Below, in pieces: positions 26,684 to 36,105 of a DNA stretch of 64,000 bases. The stretch is from Ga0077555 sp050250755. GTDB lineage: Bacteria; Pseudomonadota; Alphaproteobacteria; Rhizobiales; Hyphomicrobiaceae. Positions within the stretch are counted from its first letter, which is position 1. The number at the start of each line of letters is the position of its first letter. The notes under the pieces were generated by a model. The model was not told the origin of the DNA and did not search any database. It saw only the letters and a program-made list of their open reading frames with translations. The DNA lies in contig JBFWOB010000017.1 in the NCBI GenBank assembly GCA_050250755.1, positions 42,823-106,822 on the forward strand. The letters run 5' to 3'. A program made the translations under genes and the position numbers.

Positions 26684-27468
26684 GCACATCGCCCGGGGTG
26701 GTCTTGCGATCGGGCGTTTACGCGATCGTCTTTTATCTCGTCACCGCGTTGATGATGCTGCTCGGCATCTGGCTTCTGATCGGCCCGCGATCATGGGCGA
26801 TGCAGGGGCTCCGTCTGCATGGCCAACTGTGCATGTGGCTGTTGAAGGTGATCTGCGGCACGCGGTTCGAGCTGCGCGGTCGGGATAACATTCCCAACGG
26901 AGCTTGCCTCGTGGTTGCCAAGCACCAATCGGCCTGGGACACGTTTGCACTCATCCCACTTTTCCGCGACCCCGCCATCGTGCTCAAGGCTGAGCTGACG
27001 CGCATTCCGCTCTATGGTTGGTTCTGCAAGAAATTCGAGCACATCCTGGTCCGGCGCGAGCGTGCTGCCGTTGCCCTCAAAGCCATGATCGCCGAGGCGA
27101 AAGCCAAGTCGGAGGCCGGCCGTGAGATCCTTATTTTTGCCGAGGGCACGCGGCGGCCGCCAGGCGCGGAGCCGGACTACAAGCCGGGCTATATTGCGCT
27201 TTATGACGCGCTCGATGTCCCGCTCGTGCCGCTGGCTCTCAATTCGGGGCTCTATTGGCCCCGCAAGAGCCTTCTCCGATACCCTGGCACCATTGTCGTC
27301 GAGATCCTGCCCCCCGTGCCCACGGGGCAGCCTCGGACCGAGGTGAGGCGTAAAGTCGAGGCGGCCATCGAGCAGGCATCCTGGCACCTGATCGCAGAAG
27401 CCGCCGCCGAGCCGCACCCGCCACCCAGAGCGCGGGAGCTCATTGCCTCCGCACCGGCTCCAATCTGA
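26680..27468 (+). CDS. plsC: 1-acyl-sn-glycerol-3-phosphate acyltransferase
   Basis: Adds the second acyl chain in phosphatidic acid synthesis at the inner membrane. It has an N-terminal hydrophobic span (about 10-35), the catalytic H-x4-D in AKHQSAWDTF (around residue 87), the FCKKFEHILVRR segment, and the acceptor site in IFAEGTRRPPG. A PLVPLALNSG segment follows as usual. 262 residues, normal length. It is translationally coupled to the DUF218 gene upstream and is followed after 12 bases by a membrane protein gene in the same direction. Confidence 0.93.
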   Translation: MSTSPGVVLRSGVYAIVFYLVTALMMLLGIWLLIGPRSWAMQGLRLHGQLCMWLLKVICGTRFELRGRDNIPNGACLVVAKHQSAWDTFALIPLFRDPAIVLKAELTRIPLYGWFCKKFEHILVRRERAAVALKAMIAEAKAKSEAGREILIFAEGTRRPPGAEPDYKPGYIALYDALDVPLVPLALNSGLYWPRKSLLRYPGTIVVEILPPVPTGQPRTEVRRKVEAAIEQASWHLIAEAAAEPHPPPRARELIASAPAPI

Positions 27469-27480
27469 CGGTCTCGCACC

Positions 27481-28311
27481 ATGACCCGATCGAAGCTCAA
27501 CGACACGCTTCGCTGGTCCTACCTGGCGCTCGGAATTGTCCTTCTGGTTTCGTTCGTTGCCAAGCTCGCACCGTACATCCCGGGCATCGCTGGGACATCG
27601 GCTGAAGCCCTGGCAGCGGACATCTATGAATACCTGAAGGACATGGCGCTGGTGTTCATCACCGTAGTGGCAACCGTGCTCGCCGGCATCTACCAGCGAC
27701 GCCAAAGCTTCATCTCGGCCCTAAAGGATGAATGGCGCGAGATCGTCGATGCCAAATCGCGGCTCTACGCCTATACGCGGCTCAATCATCCCACCGAGTT
27801 CGATTACGTTGAGGCGTTCGTCGCCATTTCCGCGACGCTCGACAACATGCGGACCGTCTACGGCAATGTGGGCGAGACCGCGAGCCTGATCGGAATTTAC
27901 CCGTTCGCTCCGCTGCACGACATGCGCCGCGCCCTGCAGACGCTTGATCCGGCCAAGAACACGACCGTCACGGAGGAGCAGAGGAAACTCGCGCGCGATG
28001 CAATCCTCCAGTCGTTCTACGCCGTCCGGGAGACTTTCCTCGAGGAACTCGAGCTCGAGCCGCCGGATCGCCCGGTTCTCGTGTGGGGAAGTCGCCGCCA
28101 CAAGCAGACCGGCGCGCCCGAGTGGGCCCGCGATGCCCAGATTGCCGAGCGCACTCAGACGGATATCGTCTCTCCGCCCGATCCGCGGATCGACGCGTTC
28201 CTTCGCGACCTCTACGAGAAGGAGCACACCACCGAAAAGCCGTGGCGCAATCTCGCAAACGGCCCGCTGCGCAACCGCCGCGGCGCCCCTCAAGATCCGC
28301 CGTTAACCTAG
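27481..28311 (+). CDS. Hypothetical membrane protein
   Basis: 276 residues. Two hydrophobic segments (about 13-32 and 53-70) near the N-terminus are followed by a soluble, charged, mainly helical domain of about 200 residues, probably cytoplasmic. The spacing SALKDEWREIVDAKSRLYAY looks like the start of a long helix. I do not recognise a family. It lies 12 bases after plsC and may be in that operon. The ATG at 27481 has no clear ribosome site. Confidence 0.7.
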   Translation: MTRSKLNDTLRWSYLALGIVLLVSFVAKLAPYIPGIAGTSAEALAADIYEYLKDMALVFITVVATVLAGIYQRRQSFISALKDEWREIVDAKSRLYAYTRLNHPTEFDYVEAFVAISATLDNMRTVYGNVGETASLIGIYPFAPLHDMRRALQTLDPAKNTTVTEEQRKLARDAILQSFYAVRETFLEELELEPPDRPVLVWGSRRHKQTGAPEWARDAQIAERTQTDIVSPPDPRIDAFLRDLYEKEHTTEKPWRNLANGPLRNRRGAPQDPPLT

Positions 28312-28348
28312 CGCCGTGCCAATTTCGGCCGACGGGCCGCGCGCGCCG

Positions 28349-29149
28349 TCAGGTCCAGAGCGCCCTCGGTCCAAAGAATGCAATGTCCTTGATACGTCGC
28401 GCCGCGCCCTGCAGGACGTTGGCGCGGGGATCGGTGCAGTAGGTCATCGAGATAACAAGGCGTCGCTCGCCCTCGTGGATCGGTGTTACCTTGTGGTGCA
28501 CCCGAGCGCCCTCGAAAACGATCAGTGTGTTCGGCGGCGTCGCGATGTCAGTCTCCCGGCCGTCGATTTTCGCCTGCAGCAGCGCATGGCTCAGGCCATC
28601 CGGACCGCTTCCCTCATTGATGAGGGGAAGCAGGACCGTGAAATGCCGTCCGCGGTAGAAATTGTGGTCATAATGCCAGCCAATGTGGTCGCCCGGCTTT
28701 TCGTAGAACAACACGGAAAGTGAGCTCTGGTCATTGATTGGCGTTGACCTCACCTGCTCGCCGACGATGCGGGACACCAGCTCCCGCATCTCAGACGCGT
28801 GATAGAGCGCGATGATTGCCGGGGCGGCCGAGAAGAGACTTTCGTAGGCGACCGTACCGCCCTTCTTATGGGTGGGAATATAGCTGCGCTCCGGCTGGAC
28901 TAGTTTGAGCGCTTGCCTGCGCAAGGTAGCGATTGTCGCCTCGGGAAGCCCATTAGGGATGTGCGCCAATCTCGCCTCGAAGGAGGGAGGCACACGCCGC
29001 AGCAGATCTCCGGCGTCGACCCGTGCGTCCCGTTTGATGGCCTCGACGCGGCGCTCGAGCGTCGTGTACAGGCGCGTGCGCCTGTTCCGCGCATACAGCA
29101 GTCCACCGACGCCGGTGGCAGCAAGCGCGAATGCGGTCTCAGTGATCAT
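28349..29149 (-). CDS. 2-oxoglutarate/Fe(II) oxygenase-like protein, membrane-anchored
   Basis: About 266 residues from the ATG at 29149; another ATG at 29206 is possible and neither has a clear ribosome site. A short N-terminal hydrophobic stretch (TAFALAATGVGGLLYA) may anchor it. The double-stranded beta-helix shows the iron site H-x-D in GWHYDHNFYRG and the distal histidine in VHHKVTP, with an arginine in GERRLVIS that could bind 2-oxoglutarate. LSVLFYEKPGDHIG is also typical. The substrate is unknown. It converges with the plsC-linked membrane gene and lies 99 bases downstream of the J-domain gene. Confidence 0.75.
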   Translation of the reverse strand: MITETAFALAATGVGGLLYARNRRTRLYTTLERRVEAIKRDARVDAGDLLRRVPPSFEARLAHIPNGLPEATIATLRRQALKLVQPERSYIPTHKKGGTVAYESLFSAAPAIIALYHASEMRELVSRIVGEQVRSTPINDQSSLSVLFYEKPGDHIGWHYDHNFYRGRHFTVLLPLINEGSGPDGLSHALLQAKIDGRETDIATPPNTLIVFEGARVHHKVTPIHEGERRLVISMTYCTDPRANVLQGAARRIKDIAFFGPRALWT

Positions 29150-29248
29150 GGCTAGTCGGCCGCCGTCAGTTCGTCCCTCAATGACGACGGATTCGCACAA
29201 ACGCATCTCGATTCAGATGACAGTTGGGTCACGTTTCGATGACACGTC

Positions 29249-29773
29249 TCACCCGCGCGGAGGTGCATGGACCGGCGTTTGACGCAGCGGTACCGTTTTG
29301 CGGTTTGCCAGCGCGGTCTCGAGGGCTGCATAGGCAGCGTTCACGCGGCGTGCCATTCCAGCAAGATAAGTCGTCACCTCGTCGGGCAGTTCGGCCATGG
29401 CATACCGATCCGGGTGATACGCCATGGAGAGACGGCGCCACGCGTTCTTGGCTTCGTCCAGGTCCGCACCTTTGCGCACGCCCAAGATCATGTACGGATC
29501 GAAGCCGTCCATCGCGTTGATCCGCCCCTTCAGGCTTTCGGGCCTCGGTGCCTGCGCTGGTTTGATGGCGCGCAACGAGCTTTTGGAGACGTACATCCGG
29601 TCGCCGCCCCACGGCTCGAATTCGATGAAGCCGCCGTCACCGTTCAGGACCTGGGAGAGATTGCGGCCAGCGCCAACCACCATCTGACCGGAGATCGTCT
29701 CGCCGGCATCGGTCGTAATCTCGACCGCCACGCCGCTGTGCTCGATGGCCTCGACCCTGTTGCGCTCGAACAT
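29249..29773 (-). CDS. J-domain (DnaJ-like) protein
   Basis: 174 residues. The N-terminal half (about 1-80) is a small beta-rich domain of unknown role with the segment ERNRVEAIEHSG. The C-terminal part (about 90-150) is a J domain: DPYMILGVRKGADLDEAKN, WRRLSMAYHPDR with the HPD motif that stimulates DnaK ATPase, then the last helix ARRVNAAYAAL. The ATG at 29773 is preferred over an upstream TTG. It is divergent from typA across a 443-base region. Confidence 0.82.
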   Translation of the reverse strand: MFERNRVEAIEHSGVAVEITTDAGETISGQMVVGAGRNLSQVLNGDGGFIEFEPWGGDRMYVSKSSLRAIKPAQAPRPESLKGRINAMDGFDPYMILGVRKGADLDEAKNAWRRLSMAYHPDRYAMAELPDEVTTYLAGMARRVNAAYAALETALANRKTVPLRQTPVHAPPRG

Positions 29774-30216
29774 GCCGCCCAACCCTATCTATGCCTGGTC
29801 CCGAAACGGAACAAAAACTTATCCTGACGGGCGATATCGCAAGAACCATGCAGCTTCGGGTGCCGCGTTTCCTGGGAGCGGGACAGGGATAATAATGTCG
29901 GTATGGTCTTGCAGAGCACCGTAATTAAACAATGTATATTTAGAGATATGAGTGCCGGGATCTCGCGATTTCGGACGTCCCTACCCAAATGCAGTATGTT
30001 TAGGCGGCGGTTTCATCGCATAGACCAACTGCGAGGGCTTGTTTCGCGGCCAGACCCCGCTATCGGGCCAAAGGGCTGGTTTGTGTCATACTTTAACTCG
30101 GCGCGGCGCTGGCGGTGAGCGTAGGGATGTGCTACGCCGCCGCCGAGCTTCCATGATGCGCTGCACAATTGCGCCCCTCGGTCGTACCGGCCGAGCCACC
30201 GTCTCGGGACACGTCC
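29774..30216. other. Divergent intergenic region upstream of typA
   Basis: No gene with a credible ribosome site or family resemblance is seen. The centre (29918-29958) is notably AT-rich compared with its surroundings and includes TATATT and TTAAAC, so promoters for typA or the J-domain gene are likely there, but no convincing -35/-10 pair could be fixed. Confidence 0.4.
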
Positions 30217-32043
30217 ATGAAGATGCGTAATATCGCCATTATCGCACACGTCGATCATGGCAAAACCACACTTGTCGATGCCCTGCTGAAACAATCCGGC
30301 GCCTTCCGCGAGAACCAGAAGGTCGAATCGCAGGCGATGGATTCCAACGACATCGAACGTGAACGCGGCATTACGATCCTGGCCAAGTGCACGTCGATCC
30401 TCTGGCACGACACGCGCATCAACATCGTCGACACGCCGGGCCACGCCGACTTTGGCGGAGAAGTGGAGCGCATCCTGAACATGGTCGACGGCGTGGTCGT
30501 GCTGGTCGATGCCTCCGAAGGTCCACTGCCCCAGACTAAGTTCGTCGTCTCCAAGGCCCTGAAGCAAGGGCTTCGCCCGATTGTCGCGATCAACAAGATC
30601 GACCGGCCGGACGAGCGCCACGACGCCGTGCTCAACGAAATTTTCGACCTATTCGCCTCGCTCGATGCAACTGACGAGCAGCTCGACTTCCCCGTCGTCT
30701 ATGGATCGGGCCGCGACGGATGGATGGCCGACGATCCGGCGGGTCCAAAGACCGACCTGATACCGCTCTTTGAGCTGATCGTGCGCCACGTTCCCCCACC
30801 CACGGTCGAGCCGGGCCCCTTCACGATGCTGGCGACCACGCTTGAGGCTGATCCTTTCCTCGGCCGCATCCTGACCGGGCGCATCAGCTCGGGCTCTCTC
30901 AAGCCGAACCAGCAGATCAAGGCCCTTCGTCGCGACGGCAGTCTGATCGAGACGACACGAGTGACCAAGGTTCTCGCTTTCCGCGGTCTGGAGCGAACCG
31001 CGGTCGAAAATGCCGACGCGGGCGATATCGTGGCCATTTCCGGCGTCACCGAGGCGACCGTCGCGGATACGCTGTGCGATCCGACAGTCGAAACGCCACT
31101 CCATGCGCAGCCGATCGATCCGCCGACCCTCGCGATGACCTTCCGCATCAACGATGGCCCGTTTGCCGGCCAGGAAGGCGACAAGGTACAGAGCCGCGTC
31201 ATTCGTGACCGGCTGATGAAAGAGATCGAGCGCAACGTCGCCATCCGTGTGCGCGAAAACGACGACAAGGACAGCTACGAGGTGGCCGGGCGCGGCGAGT
31301 TGCAGCTCGGAATTCTCATCGAGAATATGCGTCGCGAAGGATTCGAGCTGACCGTTTCCCGCCCGCAGGTCGTGACCAAGAACGACGAGGAGACGGGCCA
31401 GAAGCTGGAGCCGGTGGAAGAGGTCATCATCGACGTGGACGAGGAGCACTCGGGCGTCGTCGTGCAGAAGCTTTCGGAGCGCAAGGGCGAGCTACGCGAG
31501 ATGCGTCCCTCTGGCGGTGGGCGCGCGCGCCTCGTGTTCCATGTGCCCACACGTGGTCTTATCGGCTACCAGGGCGAACTTCTGACGGATACACGCGGCA
31601 CCGCTGTCATGAACCGCCTGTTTCACGCCTACGCGCCGTTCAAGGGAGAAATTGCCGGGCGTCGCAACGGGGTACTTATCGCCAATGGGCCCGGCGAGGC
31701 CACGGCCTACTCGCTGTTCTACCTGCAGGAGCGGGGCTCCATGATGATCGACCCGCAGACCAAGGTCTACGAGGGCATGATCGTCGGTGAGCATTCTCGC
31801 GGTAACGACCTCGTCGTAAACGTAGTTCAAGGCAAAAAGCTCACGAACGTCCGGGCTTCCGGAAAGGATGATGCGCTGACGCTCACGCCGCCGATGCGCA
31901 TGACGCTGGAACGAGCCATGAGCTATATCGAGGACGATGAGCTCGTTGAGATCACGCCAAAATCGATCCGGCTCCGGAAGCGCTGGCTTGACCCGCACGT
32001 CCGGAAGCGCATGGAGCGCAAGAGCGAGGCCGAGGCCGTCTGA
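30217..32043 (+). CDS. typA: Translational GTPase TypA/BipA
   Basis: A ribosome-associated GTPase used in stress and cold growth and in 50S assembly. G1 is AHVDHGKTT, G2 lies in ERERGITI, G3 is DTPGHADFGG, G4 NKIDRP. Domain II and the BipA-specific C-terminal domain follow, with GRGELQLGILIENMRREG and RGLIGYQGELLTDTRGTA. 608 residues, normal. The start is the ATG at 30217, just before MRNIAIIAHVDHG; the frame is open further up without homology. HdeD-like gene is next, 80 bases on. Confidence 0.97.
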   Translation: MKMRNIAIIAHVDHGKTTLVDALLKQSGAFRENQKVESQAMDSNDIERERGITILAKCTSILWHDTRINIVDTPGHADFGGEVERILNMVDGVVVLVDASEGPLPQTKFVVSKALKQGLRPIVAINKIDRPDERHDAVLNEIFDLFASLDATDEQLDFPVVYGSGRDGWMADDPAGPKTDLIPLFELIVRHVPPPTVEPGPFTMLATTLEADPFLGRILTGRISSGSLKPNQQIKALRRDGSLIETTRVTKVLAFRGLERTAVENADAGDIVAISGVTEATVADTLCDPTVETPLHAQPIDPPTLAMTFRINDGPFAGQEGDKVQSRVIRDRLMKEIERNVAIRVRENDDKDSYEVAGRGELQLGILIENMRREGFELTVSRPQVVTKNDEETGQKLEPVEEVIIDVDEEHSGVVVQKLSERKGELREMRPSGGGRARLVFHVPTRGLIGYQGELLTDTRGTAVMNRLFHAYAPFKGEIAGRRNGVLIANGPGEATAYSLFYLQERGSMMIDPQTKVYEGMIVGEHSRGNDLVVNVVQGKKLTNVRASGKDDALTLTPPMRMTLERAMSYIEDDELVEITPKSIRLRKRWLDPHVRKRMERKSEAEAV

Positions 32044-32123
32044 GCGGCTCCTTCTTTCTGGAACCGATGCTGCGTCTTGCGCGTTTTGGTCTGGATGAGT
32101 TCAGCTAAACGCGGAGCAGGAGC

Positions 32124-32729
32124 ATGGCACAGACGAGCCCTCACCCCATCGAGGCCGGTCCATCAAATGCGCCCCCGCCTCCAACCACTGACAGCCGAGG
32201 GCGTGGCTGGTCTATCGCTGTAGGCGTGCTCCTCATACTTGCGGGAATATTCGCGATCGCATTTCCCTTCGTCAGCTCGATCGCCGCGACGCTGATGGTG
32301 GGATGGATTCTCGTTTTTGTCGGTGTCATCGAGATTATCCACGCCTTCAGCGCCCGCGGCTGGCGAGGCGCATTCTGGTATGGACTTGTGGGTCTCATCT
32401 TCGTGATCGGCGGCGGCATGCTGATCGCGCAACCGCTGGCAGGCACCTTTTCGCTCACGGCGCTGCTCGCCGCGATCCTGATCGTGGAGGGCGTCATCGA
32501 GGTCATCGCCTCGTTTGTCATGCGAGACCGCAGGAATTGGGGTTGGGTTCTGGCGAGCGGCATTATCGCGTTGATCGCGGGCTTAGCGATTGTCGAGCAA
32601 CTACCGACGTCGGCGTTCTGGGTGCTCGGTTTCCTGGTCGGGCTGAATCTGATTTTTTCGGGCTTCAGCTACATCATGGATCCGTTCGACGACGTTGGGG
32701 CAGTGTCGCCTCCTCCGACGGCAAGGTGA
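32124..32729 (+). CDS. HdeD-family membrane protein (DUF308)
   Basis: 201 residues with about six hydrophobic segments arranged as repeated pairs: GVLLILAGIFAIAFPF, LMVGWILVFVGVIEII, LVGLIFVIGGGMLIAQP, TALLAAILIVEGVIEVI, VLASGIIALIAGLAIV and WVLGFLVGLNLIFSG. This is the DUF308 repeat pattern of HdeD, an acid-resistance membrane protein in E. coli; the same role here is not shown. A Pro/Ser-rich N-terminal tail of about 28 residues is cytosolic or exposed. A GGAGCAGGAGC site precedes the ATG. It converges with the BoxB-like gene. Confidence 0.88.
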   Translation: MAQTSPHPIEAGPSNAPPPPTTDSRGRGWSIAVGVLLILAGIFAIAFPFVSSIAATLMVGWILVFVGVIEIIHAFSARGWRGAFWYGLVGLIFVIGGGMLIAQPLAGTFSLTALLAAILIVEGVIEVIASFVMRDRRNWGWVLASGIIALIAGLAIVEQLPTSAFWVLGFLVGLNLIFSGFSYIMDPFDDVGAVSPPPTAR

Positions 32730-32764
32730 GCTGCTGACCAGACGCTTCCTGCCGATCATCCAGC

Positions 32765-34210
32765 CTAGTGAATTTTGACGTATTCGAAATCACCAGGCTT
32801 CTGGTCGACGCCGACCTTGGGCGCGGCAATCCAAGACGCAAACTTCCCGCGCTCCCAGCAGGGCTGCATGAGAGAGGCGATGTAGTCACCGTCCGCTTTC
32901 GACGGTAGCCAATCGTCACGCATCTTCATCCATTGCTCTGCCGTGAGAAGCTTACCGTCCGGTGAGGCCTCCACATTGCGAAACTCACCGATCTTCCGGT
33001 TGAACGCAACCGATGGCAGGGAGATCTGGAACTTGATGCCGGCCTTCTCGATGATCCGGTTCCAGCGCGTGACGCCTCCCTGGCAATCTTTCGTGTAATC
33101 GTCGCGAAGCCGCATGTTGATCGCCGTCAGCGCCGGTTCGTCTACCGTGCGAATTTCACCACCGACCAGCTTCAGGATGGGATACGTGGCGCTAGTCAAC
33201 TGATGATCGTCCTCGATGCGAGTCTCCATGAAGCGGCCTTTAAGGCCAGCATTGAAGAAATTGGCCGCGTTGGTCGAGACTTCAGAGCCAAATAGATCGA
33301 GCGACAAAGAGTAGTGCAGATTGGCCTTCTTCTGCAGTGTCGGCAGGTCGATCACACCCAGCGCCCTGATGCGCGCGACGTCGTAAGGATCATCGATGCC
33401 GGCAGCCTTCATAGCCTCGCAGGTACGCTCAATGGTTCGCCCTACACCCGTCTCCCCGACAAACATATGGTGCGCTTCCTCGGTCAACATGAAGCGGCAA
33501 GTGCGCGACATCGGATCGAAACCCGACTGCGCAAGACTTTCGAGCTGCATCTTGCCGTCGCGATCCGTGAAGAACGTGAACATGAAGAAGGAGAGCCAAT
33601 CCGGCGTCTCCTCGTTAAACGCGCCGAGCATGCGTGGTTTGTCGGCGTCGCCCGACCGCCGCTCGAGCAGGCCCTGCGCTTCCTCGCGGCCATCGCGACC
33701 GAAATACTTCTGCAGTAGGTAAACCATTGCCCACAGGTGACGTCCTTCCTCGACGTTCACCTGGAAAAGATTGCGCATATCGTAAAGTGAGGGCGCCGTC
33801 TTGCCGAGATGACGTTGCTGCTCGACCGAAGCCGGCTCCGTGTCGCCCTGAATGACGACCAGCCGGCGCAGCATGGCCCGATATTCGCCGGGCACCTCCT
33901 GCCACGCCTTTTCGCCCTTGTGTGCGCCGAAATTCACCTTTCGCTCGTCGTCTTGCGGTGCGAGCAGAATACCCCAGCGGTACTCAGGCATCTTCACGTA
34001 GTCGAACTTGGCCCAGCCTTTCGGATCTATGGATATTGCGGTGCGCAGATAGACATCGGAGGTCTGGAAGCCCTCGGGACCCATCGTCATCCACCAGTCG
34101 ATATAACCGGGATGCCATTGCTCGAGCGCTTTCAGCACCCGGTTATCGGACGCCAGATTGACGTTGTTCGGGATCTTGGTTGAGTAATCGACGGACGTCG
34201 TGTCGGGCAT
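32765..34210 (-). CDS. boxB: BoxB-type di-iron aromatic acyl-CoA epoxidase component
   Basis: 481 residues. It resembles benzoyl-CoA 2,3-epoxidase subunit B, which uses a di-iron centre to epoxidise the ring of benzoyl-CoA. Two E-x2-H iron motifs are visible, EGRH at about 155-158 and EAHH at about 245-248, with the segments NFQVN-like FQVNVEEGRHLWAM and FMLTEEAHHMFVGE. The C-terminal third includes CQGGVTRWNRIIEKAGI. The reductase BoxA and the ring-opening lyase BoxC are not adjacent; instead the upstream genes are paaK, paaI and paaG, 100 bases away. The substrate may therefore be benzoyl-CoA or another aryl-CoA. Start ATG at 34210; an open frame upstream lacks homology. Confidence 0.85.
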   Translation of the reverse strand: MPDTTSVDYSTKIPNNVNLASDNRVLKALEQWHPGYIDWWMTMGPEGFQTSDVYLRTAISIDPKGWAKFDYVKMPEYRWGILLAPQDDERKVNFGAHKGEKAWQEVPGEYRAMLRRLVVIQGDTEPASVEQQRHLGKTAPSLYDMRNLFQVNVEEGRHLWAMVYLLQKYFGRDGREEAQGLLERRSGDADKPRMLGAFNEETPDWLSFFMFTFFTDRDGKMQLESLAQSGFDPMSRTCRFMLTEEAHHMFVGETGVGRTIERTCEAMKAAGIDDPYDVARIRALGVIDLPTLQKKANLHYSLSLDLFGSEVSTNAANFFNAGLKGRFMETRIEDDHQLTSATYPILKLVGGEIRTVDEPALTAINMRLRDDYTKDCQGGVTRWNRIIEKAGIKFQISLPSVAFNRKIGEFRNVEASPDGKLLTAEQWMKMRDDWLPSKADGDYIASLMQPCWERGKFASWIAAPKVGVDQKPGDFEYVKIH

Positions 34211-34310
34211 CGGGACACTCGCGAAGGCGTCTTGGTCTCTTGGTTCGGTTGCTACTATAGCGAAGTTTCGGCCAGTGGCGACTGCAGGCGCACCCTGTGA
34301 CGCCCCCTCG

Positions 34311-35621
34311 TCAGCCCTGCCCTCGCTTGTCCACGACACGCTTCGCTTTGCCCTCGCTCCGGACAACGCCACCGGGATCAGCCACCGTGATCCGGGCCGT
34401 CACGCCGATCACGCTCTTGATGTGATGGGCCAATTCGGCCGATGCCTTCTCCTTCGTGCCGCTTCCGCCTTGTGGTTCCGCTGCCTCGACCAGAATCTCG
34501 AGTTCGTCCATTCGGCCCGACCGCGTCAGCACAAGCTGATAGTGCGGCGAAAGCCCCTTCACCTTGAACACCTGCTCTTCGATCTGGGTCGGAAATACAT
34601 TGACGCCCCGTACAATGACCATGTCGTCCGATCGCCCCGTGACGCGTGCCATCCGCCGCATGGAGCGAGCGGAACCCGGCATCAATCGCGTCAGATCGCG
34701 CGTCCGATAGCGGATCACAGGCATTGCCTCCTTCGTGAGGGATGTCAGTACCAGCTCACCGAGTTCACCTTCGGCCACCGGCTCGCCTGTCTCGGGGCTC
34801 ACGATCTCTGGGTAGAAATGGTCCTCCCAGATGGTCGGACCGTCTTTCGTCTCGACGCATTCGTTGGCGACACCGGGGCCGATCACCTCGGAAAGGCCGT
34901 AGGTGTCGACCGCATGGATGTCGAACGCCATCTCGATTTCGCGACGCATCGCGTCCGTCCACGGCTCCGCTCCGAGGATCGCCACCTTGAGCGAAGTGGC
35001 TCTCGGATCGCGTCCCTGGCGGCGAAATTCGTCCAGGATCGCCAACAGATATGACGGCGTGACCGTGATGATGTCAGGCTCGAACTCCGTAATGAGTTGC
35101 ACCTGCCGCTCCGTCATCCCACCCGAGACCGGAATGACGGTCAATCCGAATGCTTCCGCGCCGGCGTGATAACCTAACCCGCCCGTGAACAGGCCATAGC
35201 CGTAGGCATTGTGCATCTTCATGCCCGGCCGCCCGCCGGAGGCGCGAATGCAGCGACCGATAACCTCGGCCCACGTCTGCAGATCGCGTTTCGTGTAGCC
35301 GACCACCGTCGGCTTGCCGGTCGTGCCCGACGAGGCGTGCATGCGAGCGAGGCTCGACTGGGGCACAGCGAACATGCCGAACGGATAGTTGGCTCTGAGA
35401 TCGGCCTTCGCGGTCAGCGGGAAGTGGCGAAGATCATCGAGTGACCGCAGATCGTCGGGCTTCACGCCCTTCGCGTCGAAAGCCTGTCGGTAGTGCGGCA
35501 CGTTCTCGTAGGCGTGCTTCAATGTCCATCTGAGGCGATGGAGCTGCAAACTGCGGATCACCTCGAGCGGCGCGACCTCGATCGGATCGAGTTCGAACTT
35601 TGGCGGGGTCAGGTTCTCCAT
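34311..35621 (-). CDS. paaK: Phenylacetate-CoA ligase family protein
   Basis: 436 residues, the normal PaaK length. It activates an aryl acid with ATP and CoA. Motifs: HASSGTTGKPTVVGYT (ATP loop), YGLSEVIGPG, GELGELVLTSLTKEAMP, then RYRTRDLTR and RSDDMVIVRGVNVFPTQIE, the PaaK-specific hinge. It starts MENLTPPKFELDPIE behind a strong GGGAGGAAG site. Neighbours paaI (33 bases upstream) and the BoxB-like gene (downstream) suggest the acid it activates feeds the epoxidase. Phenylacetate is the default guess; benzoate or a substituted acid is possible. Confidence 0.92.
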   Translation of the reverse strand: MENLTPPKFELDPIEVAPLEVIRSLQLHRLRWTLKHAYENVPHYRQAFDAKGVKPDDLRSLDDLRHFPLTAKADLRANYPFGMFAVPQSSLARMHASSGTTGKPTVVGYTKRDLQTWAEVIGRCIRASGGRPGMKMHNAYGYGLFTGGLGYHAGAEAFGLTVIPVSGGMTERQVQLITEFEPDIITVTPSYLLAILDEFRRQGRDPRATSLKVAILGAEPWTDAMRREIEMAFDIHAVDTYGLSEVIGPGVANECVETKDGPTIWEDHFYPEIVSPETGEPVAEGELGELVLTSLTKEAMPVIRYRTRDLTRLMPGSARSMRRMARVTGRSDDMVIVRGVNVFPTQIEEQVFKVKGLSPHYQLVLTRSGRMDELEILVEAAEPQGGSGTKEKASAELAHHIKSVIGVTARITVADPGGVVRSEGKAKRVVDKRGQG

Positions 35622-35654
35622 TGGCTTCCTCCCAATGGCCCGCTTCGGCAGGCC

Positions 35655-36092
35655 TTATTGTATCTCGGTCACCAGCTTGCCCGGAATGCTTCTGACGTGG
35701 CCGCGAAACTCGGCGATTACTTCGCCCGCATCGCTTCTGACGGTCACGTCGTAGATCGCGCTTCGCTCTGCCCGGTGGCGCTCGGCGGCCTCGGCGATCA
35801 GGCGCATTCCGAGCCGTGCCGGGGCCAGAAGCGTGATCTGGCTCGATTGTAGAACCATACGCTGGTTGTAGCTGTTGGACGCGAATGCGCATGCGCTGTC
35901 GGCCAGCGTGAAGATGAAACCGCCATGGCAGATGCCGAGCCCATTCGTCATCGCCGATGTGATCTCCATGGAGAGCACAGCCGAGCCGGGACCGACGCGT
36001 TCGAGCCGCATGCCGAGACCGCGGCTGGCGTTGTCCTCGGCCCACATGGCAGCCGCACTGGCGCGTGCCATGGCGTAAGGATCGGTTTTCAT
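35655..36092 (-). CDS. paaI: PaaI-type hotdog thioesterase
   Basis: 145 residues. PaaI releases CoA from stalled hydroxylated aryl-CoA intermediates. The hotdog signature is NGLGICHGGFIFTLADSACA, with the conserved Asn, His-Gly-Gly and Asp of the PaaI branch, followed by SSQITLLAPARLGMRL. The next gene in the operon (paaK) starts 33 bases after its stop, and paaG ends 13 bases before its start. Confidence 0.92.
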   Translation of the reverse strand: MKTDPYAMARASAAAMWAEDNASRGLGMRLERVGPGSAVLSMEITSAMTNGLGICHGGFIFTLADSACAFASNSYNQRMVLQSSQITLLAPARLGMRLIAEAAERHRAERSAIYDVTVRSDAGEVIAEFRGHVRSIPGKLVTEIQ

Positions 36093-36105
36093 AAGCAGAT
36101 CCCGC

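Noticed and set aside
29903..30118. 71-codon frame upstream of typA
   Set aside because: It lacks a ribosome site and protein character and lies in the AT-rich presumed promoter region.
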